NCBI GenBank assembly: GCA_000444245.1
Contig: ATSW01008085.1
Span: 1 to 23,202, forward strand
Length of the DNA stretch: 23,202 bases
DNA from: Botryllus schlosseri
Lineage: Eukaryota; Chordata; Ascidiacea; Stolidobranchia; Styelidae
Direction: 5' to 3'
The stretch's first letter is position 1, and each line of letters opens with the position of its first letter. Of this stretch, positions 9,501 to 16,716 are shown in pieces. The translations under genes were made by a program, and so were the position numbers. Under the pieces are notes generated by a model, which did no database searches, had not been told where the DNA came from, and saw nothing but the letters and a program-made list of their open reading frames with translations.

Positions 9501-12398
9501 TCCTGCTGTTGATCGCTGAGCGTATCTGAAAAATTAGTAAAAAACGTTAGAGGCCTTGCAGACACGACAGACATACCATCAGCATGGTTACCATGTATTT
9601 TATTCGTGTTGTATTTTTGTATAAGTACTCTCACAAATGAAAATGTAGAATTATCTAACCTTGGTAACTGAATAAGTTTATTAATAATCATCAGTTCAAA
9701 TCGCCACAAGAATGCGATGCTGCGAAAGAAAAAAAAGAGGCAAAACGATTAGGAGCTGTCTTTCAATCAGACCTAGGCTCAAAGCATGTAAAGAAGGGGC
9801 ACGCGCACATCTTCGCTATTTACAATAGTATATTAGAAGAGCTTCTCGGAGGTACAGAACTTCAATATACAATTGTATAGTATCTTCATATTGAAATGAA
9901 CCCGAATATTTTCGGCTAACACACGTCAGGGGTAATCGTCAGCAACTAGTAGAGAATTGGAAAGAACATTGTATCACAAAATATGACGTAACCAGCATGC
10001 AATTTCGAATAAGAGAGCATTCAATGAACTATTTTTATATGGTACACGAACTCCTTTTGTCGACACAGCCTTGGCTGGTTTATTTTGATAAAAGCTGTAT
10101 AGTAGCATGTTGTGATTTCGAAATCTGTAGTAGACAACTATCCGCAATTACTACACAAAGAGAGAAATATTATTGCTTCATCAACAGGTACATTAAAAAC
10201 AAACAAATTAAGCATGCAAATAAATAGCAACAAGGTTACGGAGGGCTATAGCTCCATTATACCTTTTCTCATTTCTTTTCGTTTCATTTCCAAGTTGTCC
10301 GATATTTTACGGCCTTTGACCGATCCGTCCCCTATACCAGCTGCGGTCGCTCTCTCTTTGATTTGCTTCTCCAAAGCGAAATATTCGTCCCCTAATGACG
10401 TGACGCGGTACGAAGACACAGTGTGGCTCGTACGTATTGCGTGAAGCATAATACGAGGACAGTCTATCATCGCAGAGAAGCGATTCTAAACAGAAAAAGC
10501 TGGTTACGAATTGAAATGTTTTTGTTTGGCATGGTGTGCGGGTAAGTAGCACAGTTAGTGAACCTGCTAGGTTCACAATTGTACAGGTATTTTTATGAGA
10601 TTGGAGCCCCTTAACCTCGCTTTTTATCAAGGAAAGGAAAGGACGTAGTTTAGTTTTGTCCTTGATGTTTTTGCGGCATATACACCGGATCATGATACAC
10701 ATACACACGATCTGTGCATATGCATACCATGAGTGCATGATGTGCATATGCCGCTGGACAAGGAAGTGCAGATATAGCCTTTACGGCTTTCTAAGTCATG
10801 CAACACCCCTCCATGCTATCCCAGTAAGGCATGAGCGCCAACCAGGGAAGTCATGGATACCAGTGTTACTAATCAGGTCTTTGGTCTGACCCGGCCGGGG
10901 ATCGAACCCACGACCTACCGATCAAGAAGCCGGTTTTTATCAAGATTAAATTCTGAGCTTACCGCATATATGTAATCAAATATGGTCCACCAAGACGATA
11001 TTCAACTTTGGTATCGCCAGTGACATATTCAAGACATACTTGTAGTAGGAAATTGCTTATTGAAAATATTTTATCAAAACCTCCAATAATCCATGAACTT
11101 TGAAATGCGGCTGTAAATACGGCAGCAATTTGTTGCCATGAATCTTGCTTTACATCGATATCCAAACGAGCTATAAAGGATGCTTTGGCACGAAAATCAT
11201 GATTAGATACACCTTATGGCCTAATTCATGTGATTCTTATACATATAATGCTGACTCAGCCCCCAAGTTTTCAAATACGTCACTAATTCCCCTAGCATTA
11301 GCAACCATGAAATAAAGAAATGATGTATTTGGGACCCTCGTGTTTGCATCAGACATAATTATAACCTGACAACATTGCCTTAATGGGCCAATGCAGATAA
11401 CCCCATTTTGTTTGAGTTATGGAAGGCATGTATTTGTACTTTGCTTACTTTAATTTTCCTTGTCGCCAACGCCAGCTTTTCTTTTTCCCACTGCATTTCT
11501 AGTTTGACTCGCTCAATTTTCTTGTTTGTGCTTTCGTGCATGTTCACACGCAGAGTAGGATCCAATTCAAATTCCTAAACGGAAAGAGTAGGATACATTT
11601 AAAATTGAGTAAACTTGTTGAGAATAGGGAGTATTCAGGCGGTAAGTAATGTGAAACAAAACGAATTTGGGCGCGATTCGGCCGAAACAGGATAGGGAGG
11701 TTTTTTTTGTAAACGAATGTAGTTTCTTTTCAAGACATGGAAATATTTGTGCACTGCTCATATAGACACAAGTAAAACCCGGACGATATCGGAACTTACA
11801 GCCAATTCCGATATTGCCGATATAACATACTTAGGCTGATATTTTCTGGTGGTATTACTATGTGACATTTTTCAACAAGAACTCGTAATTGGTGGCAGTA
11901 ATTTCAAAAATAAATCCCAAAGAGACGTATTTACAATCAAACTACAACTGAGTGAGAATTTAGTAAATTCCATCCCACAGGCGTATATTATAGGTAAGAA
12001 AACACAACTTTTAAGCATTTTCATATTAGCAGACACCAAAATGATTTCTTTACACCAGAACCTGGATTCGGCACTACTAGAGTGTGAAAATTGCATACTG
12101 AGCTATGGCATTTTTTTGATAGTATAAACTGTGACAACCAAAGTGACACTGTACAATAATTTTTATCGATAAACGATTAACTCACAGATCTATCAAGACG
12201 GACAGATTTCGGCAAATCGTCGTTTTTCTTCAGAATTTCCTGAAACTCATTACGAAGTGTTGAAAGCTTGTTGCGTTCCTCAGATTTTTTAGCTTCCGCT
12301 TCTTTCATGTAGCGGTCGTGTTCAGCTTTCAACTTTGCATCCTCGATACTGTACGCGTTAGGATCGTCAATATCGTCCGCCGATACAATATCTTCCTT
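587..12398 (-). CDS. CFAP44: CFAP44 (WDR52) C-terminal coiled-coil half, 15 exons, partial at both ends
   Basis: Exons on the minus strand, in transcription order: 12398-12186, 11574-11449, 10485-10263, 9525-9374, 8639-8451, 7256-7072, 6405-6288, 5781-5695, 5545-5361, 4420-4306, 3481-3298, 2859-2738, 1995-1819, 1196-1000, 689-587. They sum to 2,376 nt, or 792 codons. All intron phases agree, every intron is GT-AG, and no stop interrupts the frame. The protein is charged and largely coiled coil, with no WD40 unit. Blocks I recognise from CFAP44 include [59 protein letters not shown] and [11 protein letters not shown]. In known CFAP44 this part follows the WD40 domain and acts in the I1/f dynein tether. 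The next exon toward the C-terminus is beyond the left edge, and none is visible in 1-586. Upstream of 12398 there is no WD40 exon on this strand. The family name comes from memory of the family, not a search; CFAP43 is the main alternative, and less likely. Confidence 0.86.
1349..1455 (+). repeat. AGTAGAAGTA-rich dispersed repeat, copy A
   Basis: It shares AAGTAGAAGTAATACCGTGT, CTACTCAATTACAAGAAGTAG and ATTTC(..)GACATGT in order with the copies near 20750 and 21380. Ends are not defined. It lies in the C-half intron 1197-1818, which also holds a short direct repeat (ACTGCGTATAGATTC near 1497 and ACTGCATATAGATTC near 1541). Confidence 0.6.
4905..5050. repeat. Cluster of GACTCGAGTC / GACTCAAGTC motifs
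   Basis: At least seven overlapping or adjacent motifs of the form GACTC(G/A)AGTC or AATCGAGTCAA occur, for example TGACTCGAGTACAAATCGAG and GACTCAAGTCAAGTCGAGTC. The motif is a near-palindrome. Scattered weaker copies reach out to about 4650 and 5290, so the cluster may be the core of a MITE about 650 bp long, but I could not fix its ends. Confidence 0.65.
5969..6038 (-). repeat. Right arm of a perfect 70-bp inverted repeat
   Basis: It reads TTTGGGGTATCACCG onward to GAGCAGATAC and pairs with bases 1-70 without a mismatch. Identity stops at 5968. Whether it continues past 6038 cannot be seen because its partner is cut by the window start. It lies in the C-half intron 5782-6287. Confidence 0.92.
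6039..6240. repeat. AAATCC/TTCAAA-rich degenerate repeat
   Basis: Words such as TTCAAATCCGATTCCAAA, GTCCAAATCTGG and GTCAAATCCAGCTTCAAA recur irregularly right after the 70-bp arm. A similar stretch occurs near 8815-8865 (CCAAATCCGCTG, GTCCAAATCCAATTG). It could be a decayed element or simple low complexity. Confidence 0.35.
7638..8132. mobile_element. Non-autonomous hAT-type transposon (MITE), complete
   Basis: The element begins TAGGGCAATTTTT and ends AAACTTGCCCTA, giving inverted termini of at least 8 bp (TAGGGCAA) with similarity further in. An exact 8-bp duplication, ATCATAAC, flanks it at 7630-7637 and 8133-8140, which is the hAT signature. Six exact copies of AAGTTGCA lie near the ends (7672, 7694, 7729, 8013, 8103, 8112), all in the same orientation, and could be subterminal transposase-binding motifs. 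It has no transposase coding capacity. It sits in an intron of the CFAP44 C-half. Confidence 0.88.
9837..9975 (-). repeat. Foldback-type dispersed element, copy 1
   Basis: It contains GGAGGTACAGAACTTCAATA at one end and CGTCAGCAACTAGTAGAG followed by AATTGGAAAGAACATTGTAT at the other. Both segments recur in the copies at 15142-15292 and 17534-17789. Their relative order differs from copies 2 and 3, so the copies are internally rearranged or differently deleted. The strand call is arbitrary. Confidence 0.75.
10632..10933 (-). mobile_element. tRNA-derived SINE, 5'-truncated, with target-site duplications
   Basis: On the minus strand the element starts CCGGCTTCTTGATCGG and holds a pol III B box, GGTTCGATCCC, followed by CCGGCCGGGTCAGACC, a layout common to invertebrate SINEs. 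A clear A box is missing at the 5' end, fitting truncation during reverse transcription. The tail ends in a CCTTT repeat. An exact 11-bp duplication, TTTTTATCAAG on the plus strand, flanks it at 10621-10631 and 10934-10944. It lies in the C-half intron 10486-11448. Confidence 0.85.
11770..11860. repeat. CCGATATCGG-type inverted repeat segment
   Basis: ATATCGGA (11786-11793) and TCCGATAT (11807-11814) can pair across a 13-base loop, and GCCGATAT and GGCTGATATT follow. Repeated GCCGATATCGG words are typical of some MITE ends, but no terminus or target duplication is visible. Confidence 0.35.
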
Positions 12399-12479
12399 CT
12401 GAAGAATTGCAAGTAAAATTGTCTTGATTCTCTCATCAACAGTCATGACCTTCCATGCCATCAAACAATCTGTTAAGGT

Positions 12480-12583
12480 TGCTCGGATCCCGGTTGGATT
12501 TTGTGATATGACGATAAGGGGGGAGCGAAATTTTTCACTATCATAAAGGGAGGCGTGTCTAAAAAAAAGGTTGGGGACCACTG
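12480..12583 (-). mobile_element. hAT-type DNA transposon end fragment
   Basis: Read on the minus strand from 12583, the sequence starts CAGTGGTCCCCAACC, then a T run, then C-rich and AATTTCGC segments. This is the typical layout of a hAT-superfamily terminus. Only one end is visible, and no matching inverted terminus or 8-bp duplication was found nearby. The left limit is approximate. It lies less than 100 bp upstream of the first recognised C-half exon. Confidence 0.65.
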
Positions 12584-13057
12584 GACTAGAGCCAATGAAT
12601 AGATCAATTAATAGCAATGACAGCATCTGACAATGGATAAACCTAAACCTGTTACATGGGAGACCCATATTGCAAAAAATACTAACTGCCCGAATACAAG
12701 GCACACATTAATATTATGGTTTGCAAAATAGATGATGAAACCAAAAATATCATGGGACAACTCATTGGATCCGTAACTTGGGATAATGCAAGTTGTCAAG
12801 TAAGAGAAAGATGGACATATCCATCAACTGGATTGAAGCTGAAGGATCAAATTTGAGTCTTGTAAAATATATTAATTCTAAAGGCTACGGTAGAGGTTTT
12901 TAAATGGTGAAAGCCTCAACTAGTCCATAGAGACATGTATCTCCCAGATCATCAATCCGACAAATATCCACAGGGTATGCCACGACTGTTCAAATAGTTA
13001 TTTGAACGGAATATTGAATGTCGTTTCAACATTTCCAAGACTGTCACGCCGCTGTGG

Positions 13058-13103
13058 TGTCACAAATAGAAATCGACCATTGTCACAAATAGAGATTGAC
13101 CAT
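13058..13103 (+). repeat. 23-bp tandem duplication
   Basis: TGTCACAAATAGAAATCGAC plus CAT at 13058-13080 is followed directly by a copy at 13081-13103 with two changes (AGAGATTGAC). It lies just beyond the SF3B6 stop codon on the 3' side. Confidence 0.8.
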
Positions 13104-13172
13104 TCTGTATGGCAGCGATCAGCTTTGTGTACAGTTAGCAGTACGAGTCCGGAGAAATCTTTCTAGCGTTGG

Positions 13173-14571
13173 TTACTTGGCATCAGTGCTCACGCCGAAT
13201 TTCGCCTTCATTTTGTCCAGAGCTTCTCGCTTTTTCTTCTCATCTTGCTTCTTAAAAGTCTGTAGAGCAACACAGGACTTGGATATGGGGAATATTTGCA
13301 ATTGCACAAAAGGTAGGATGTCATGTCAATGTATATCAACAGAATGCAAAAAAGGAATGAAAATCTACGTCCAACCTATTAAGAGGTTCAAGATTATGAG
13401 AATATATTTGAAATAGCATAGTTGATATTCAAATTCTATTGGGCTCATGCGTTACAATAAAAAATTCGCTACAAGTCGATTAGACACAAGAAAATGCGAA
13501 TGTTAATTGAATACTATCATTTAAAAATATCTAAATCAACATAAGATTAGCGTCTAGTAGTGCTATCTTTCATCATAGTTGTTGGAAAAGATGAGTTGGA
13601 TCAATATGTCAATGAAAGTAGATCATACGATCCAAAATAAAGTAATAATACGTTTTTCAACATGCATTCAAGTGCTGATTGAACATAACTACCGAAGAAA
13701 CATAAATAACTGTAAGACTGACATATCAGGTGTACGGTAATCATGACAATACATGTAGGCTAAGAAGTTGAAATTGCGCGACACTACTTATTATCTACAC
13801 AAAAATATCAACTTTATAGATACTACATGCCAATTCATCCGCCTTGAGCAAAATATGCGCACAGATTTCTTACCCGATTGGTATTATAATAAAGCACGAC
13901 CAGATATCTGTTACAGACGTTGAAGCCACTTAGATGATCGCAAGCATTTTTAGCATCGAATATATCTTCATATACGATGTACGCAGTGCCTTTTGTTTCT
14001 GTTGTTGATCCCCTGAACAAGAATAATGCAAATAGTATATATATTTTGTGACAAGGCGGTTCATACTTGTTCAAAAACTTACATTCGGATTTGTCTGATG
14101 GCTCCATATTTTCCGAAGATATCATACATTTCTTCCGCTGTAATTTTGTAAGGGAGGTTTCTCACATACAATATCCTGTTGACTTCAGGTGGAAGTCGAA
14201 CCTGGAATGTTATAACATCTTATCATGAATGCTGTACAGCTCTGGTCCCATTCTGATCCCATTCACAGGAGCGGAAGCGGAAGTATATACAAATGATAAC
14301 GGTTGGCGGTTAGCCTGTCAGTGTCAAGTACAAATATTCACAAACTATTCTTCAACCATTGCCACACTGCGAAGGCCTACTCAAGACTTGTATCCTTGTT
14401 AAATATAATCGATTCAAATCAATTCAATTCTCAAATCCTAAACGTTACGTTGCTACCAAAATCAACATAAACAAACAAGTTAAAGTCTGTCGTTAAAGCT
14501 AGATCTAGTTACTAATACTACATCTATGTAGAAATACTCACATTAGCTCTTCTTGCCGCTTGCATAGCCAT
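13173..14571 (-). CDS. SF3B6: Splicing factor 3B subunit 6 (SF3b14a / p14), complete, four exons
   Basis: Exons on the minus strand: 14571-14542, 14201-14083, 14012-13874, 13259-13173. Together they make 375 nt, or 124 residues plus TAA. The protein is a single RRM domain protein of the U2 snRNP SF3b complex that contacts the branch-point adenosine and SF3B1 in the nucleus. It starts [20 protein letters not shown]. The RRM runs from about residue 19 to 93, with RNP2-like ILYVRNL and RNP1-like KGTAYIVYE. The block [19 protein letters not shown] is nearly identical to the vertebrate protein, and the C-terminus is Lys-rich, ending KFGVSTDAK. Human SF3B6 is 125 aa, so this is full length. All donors and acceptors are canonical. 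It lies head to head with the CFAP44 N-half (888 bp between start codons) and on the same strand as the CFAP44 C-half, 774 bp upstream of that gene's first recognised exon. No convincing AATAAA was seen after the stop. Confidence 0.97.
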
Positions 14572-14689
14572 CTTGTTGACTCAAGTTAGTTCCACAGCTT
14601 CGAATAATATGATAGCAATGCGCTGGCGTAAAGAGCGTCACTTTTGTTTTCTTTCACAAAATATACCCAAGAAGCACGAAACGACTAGT

Positions 14690-14697
14690 TGACGTCA
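14690..14697. promoter_or_regulatory. CRE palindrome upstream of SF3B6
   Basis: TGACGTCA is a perfect CREB/ATF site 119 bp upstream of the SF3B6 start codon, in the position expected for a housekeeping promoter. The site is seen directly; its use is inferred. Confidence 0.5.
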
Positions 14698-15051
14698 CTC
14701 GGAACAACCTAAATATTCTTACCGAAAATAAATGCAATAATAGCCTAATGCTATTAGGTGCTTTGAAATTACATGTATTTCTCATCCGCAGTTAATAAAA
14801 TCATACATTAAAATATTTCTAAAGTGCAAGTATAATTTTGATTCTTCGGAAAACAGTATGAATCATTTATAATAAATATGTTGAATTTCTAATTTCTTCG
14901 CCATAGTTGATGACATTTAACGAAATAATATATGAAAAGAACAAAGTTTTCAAATAATGACCATGATTTGAATGTCTATTCGCAAGATTTCGTTATAAAA
15001 TACCATTTTGATAAAAATTAAATTTCCGGATAGAAATATTCAAATTCCGGT

Positions 15052-15065
15052 GTTACCATGGACAC
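15052..15065 (+). promoter_or_regulatory. RFX X-box-like site upstream of CFAP44 N-half
   Basis: GTTACCATGGACAC fits the RFX consensus GTHNYY-AT-RRNAAC with one mismatch in the second half-site. RFX factors drive cilium genes through such sites, usually within a few hundred bases of the start. Here it is about 394 bp upstream of the ATG of a cilium gene. Function is inferred. Confidence 0.5.
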
Positions 15066-15141
15066 ATCAACGCCATGGAAGGCAACATGTTTGTTCGTTC
15101 AGAAATCAGCAACGTTATCTTAACTTTAATGAATCTAATTG

Positions 15142-15292
15142 AATAGTATATTCATATTGAACTGAACCCCTGACACCCGTCAGGGGTAACCGTCAGCAAC
15201 TAGTAGAGAATTGGAAAGAACATTGTATATACTATTCAATTGAATAATAGTATATTGAAGTTCTGTACCTCCAACGGCTCCAACAAGCTCTT
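15142..15292 (+). repeat. Foldback-type dispersed element, copy 2, in the CFAP44 upstream region
   Basis: It begins ATAGTATATTCATATTGAA, carries GTCAGCAACTAGTAGAG, has a near-perfect short palindrome around ATTCAATTGAAT (15224-15254), and ends TTCTGTACCTCC and AAGCTCTT. It lies between the X-box-like site and the CFAP44 start codon, so it may have brought or separated promoter parts. Confidence 0.75.
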
Positions 15293-15458
15293 TACTGAAT
15301 CTGTCTGTGGAATTAATGAGACTTCCATATTTCACTGAAATGCTTATGTTATCAAATTTAAACGCAAAATAGGACTACAAATCAGGTATTCCGATTTATT
15401 TCAGTGTAGTATAGCTTACAGCGCCAACGTATCAAGCAAAACACACAGGAACGGATAA

Positions 15459-16716
15459 ATGCCGGCTAAAAAACCAGGTGAGTCTGACGATGACCAATCG
15501 TCTTCTGTAGAACAGAGTGCGGTCGGCGATACCGAAAACGAACCGGTAGCTTCTGCGGAAGAAGCAAATGTGGAGCCTACAGAAAATGAAAGTGACCAAA
15601 CTGCTCCAGCTGACAACAGTGCGGAGAAAAAGGATCTGGAATCTGAGCCAGTTCAAGATGTAAAAGCTGACGAAAAAACAGCGGATCAGACACAAGAAGT
15701 ACTCGAGAATAATGAGGAAGACAAGACAGATGGGGCAAAAGTCACTGACGATGTCGATAATCCATCCCAACCCACAGAGGAAGACAAAACTAAAGAGATA
15801 TCTCCCGAGCCAGTAAAGGAAGATGTTGAACCACCTCAAATTAAGACAGAAGAACCAAATCCAGATTCTTCTGATATCAAGGATGGAGAAAATAATACAG
15901 AAGAGGGAGTAAAGGATGATAATCAGGATCCAATTAAGCAGGAAAGCGACTCGGCAAAAGAATCGGACAAATATGTAGAAAGCACAGAGAAAAACTCTGA
16001 CGACGCCCACGACACGCCGAAAACGGAAGAGTCCCAAGAGGCAAATGTAAAAGACAGCAAGCAAGCAGAGGAGACGCCAGAAAGTGAAACATCTCTTGAT
16101 GAAGATGCGAAAAATGAAGGAATCAGGAAAGATCAAAAAGATACCGAACAAGGAAAGGAAGAAGTACAACAAAACGCAGAAGAGGCCGCGCAAGAGGCGA
16201 GTGAGCCACCCAAAAATACGGAAGAGGCCACGCAAGAGGCAAGTGAAGTGCAACCAAATTCAGAAGAGGCCACGCAAGAGGAAGGAAAGCATCCCAAAAA
16301 CCCAGAGGCCACACAAGACACAGGCGAGGTACAACAAAATCCAGAAGAGGCCGCCGAAAATACCAAGAAACCAGAGGAGGCCACGCAAGAAACAGCCGAG
16401 GGGCAGCAAACTTCTCAAGAGGCCACGCAAGGAGCCGTAGAAGTCCCGAAAAGTCAGGAAGAGGCCACGGAAGAAATGGAATCAACCCAGGAAAATACTG
16501 AAGATGCAGCACAAGAAAAAGTGGCGGATGACACAGAAGACGGAGTGAAAAATGCGGAGGAAATTGTTTCCGAGGTCAACAATGGCGGCAAAGATAGTAA
16601 AGACACAAACGATACTGCTGGCGAAGGGGAGAAGCCGCCAATGGNGCAGTCCTCCGACAAAGCAGACTCGGCAGCTGACCAGCCCGCCGAGCCTCCTGTA
16701 GTGCAGTCTGTGCCCG
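15459..16716 (+). other. CFAP44: Exon 1 of CFAP44: acidic low-complexity leader
   Basis: This single exon encodes 419 residues plus one base. It is dominated by Glu, Asp, Gln, Lys, Thr, Ser and Ala and has almost no hydrophobic residues, so it should be intrinsically disordered. It begins [16 protein letters not shown]. Its donor is GTAATG after GTGCCCG, and the single leftover G joins TT of exon 2 to make Val. Other CFAP44 proteins have shorter acidic N-termini as far as I recall, so the length is unusual. There is one N at 16645. The joining of this exon to the WD40 exons rests on phase and position, not on homology. Confidence 0.8.

Larger units (their letters stand above)
5695..9525 (-). 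other. CFAP44: CFAP44 C-half, exons 4-8: conserved NYEDP / GDFKLKTA block and variable linker
   Basis: Exon 4 (9525-9374) is a Lys/Glu-rich helix ending RQKE. Its donor is GTGAAA, chosen because it alone keeps frame into exon 5. Exon 5 (8639-8451) holds the most diagnostic family block, KPEDNYEDP followed by [18 protein letters not shown]. Exon 6 (7256-7072) is a coiled-coil segment with [19 protein letters not shown] and a proline-containing end, [11 protein letters not shown]. Exon 7 (6405-6288) ends in a low-complexity [11 protein letters not shown] stretch; its acceptor has a poor pyrimidine tract, so its 5' edge is the least secure border. Exon 8 (5781-5695) is an acidic, then Ser/Arg-rich 29-residue linker, the least conserved part of the protein. 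Confidence 0.8.
690..12185 (-). other. Introns of CFAP44 C-half
   Basis: Introns longer than 300 bp: 690-999, 1197-1818 (repeat A), 1996-2737, 2860-3297, 3482-4305, 4421-5360 (GACTCGAGTC cluster), 5782-6287 (70-bp arm), 6406-7071, 7257-8450 (hAT element, N at 7360), 8640-9373, 9526-10262 (foldback copy 1), 10486-11448 (SINE) and 11575-12185 (CCGATAT segment). The intron 5546-5694 is short. No nested gene was seen in any of them. Confidence 0.7.
10263..12398 (-). other. CFAP44: CFAP44 C-half, exons 1-3: post-WD40 linker and first helical block
   Basis: This block encodes the start of the recognisable C-half. Exon 1 reads [20 protein letters not shown] and continues through a charged helix to [10 protein letters not shown]. 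Exon 2 continues EFELDPTLR and a Glu/Lys-rich helix. Exon 3 begins [10 protein letters not shown] and contains [17 protein letters not shown]. Joins are phase 0, phase 0 and phase 1. The exon 1 acceptor (pyrimidine-rich tract, then CAG at 12401-12399) is strong. However, the frame is also open upstream through an ATG at 12461-12459, which would add 21 residues beginning MAWKVMTVDER. So exon 1 could be either an internal exon or the first coding exon of a stand-alone gene. Confidence 0.8.
12399..13172. other. Gap between SF3B6 and the CFAP44 C-half
   Basis: This 774-bp stretch holds no recognisable WD40 or linker exon on either strand. Contents seen: an open minus-strand frame running into the first C-half exon (ATG at 12461-12459), a hAT-type end fragment (about 12480-12583) and a 23-bp tandem pair (13058-13103). 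The rest is unassigned AT-rich DNA. No X-box-like site and no clear poly(A) signal were found. Confidence 0.6.
14572..15458. other. Divergent intergenic region between SF3B6 and CFAP44 N-half
   Basis: About 890 bp separate the two start codons. It holds the CRE palindrome near SF3B6, the X-box-like site, and foldback element copy 2. No TATA box in a convincing position and no further gene were seen. Confidence 0.7.

Noticed and set aside
10880-10933. tRNA gene on the minus strand (B box GGTTCGATCCC)
   Set aside because: There is no cloverleaf, no A box and no acceptor-stem pairing, and flanking 11-bp duplications show that it is a SINE.
587-12398. Minus-strand exons belong to CFAP43
   Set aside because: CFAP43 also has WD40 and coiled-coil parts, but the [24 protein letters not shown] and [11 protein letters not shown] blocks fit CFAP44 as I know it. 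A profile search would decide.
12177-12704. 175-residue minus-strand frame read as one gene
   Set aside because: Its upstream half runs through the hAT fragment and has no family resemblance. Only 12398-12186, possibly from 12461, is supported as coding.
15432-16253. 273-residue open frame on the minus strand, rich in Phe, Leu, Ile, Cys and Arg
   Set aside because: It is the antisense of the acidic CFAP44 exon; GAA/GAG-rich coding sequence lacks stops on the other strand. It has no start context, no family motif, and only apparent membrane segments due to composition.
16084-16440. 118-residue Lys/Arg/Pro-rich open frame on the plus strand
   Set aside because: It is a shifted frame of the coding minisatellite in CFAP44 exon 1, which keeps several frames open.
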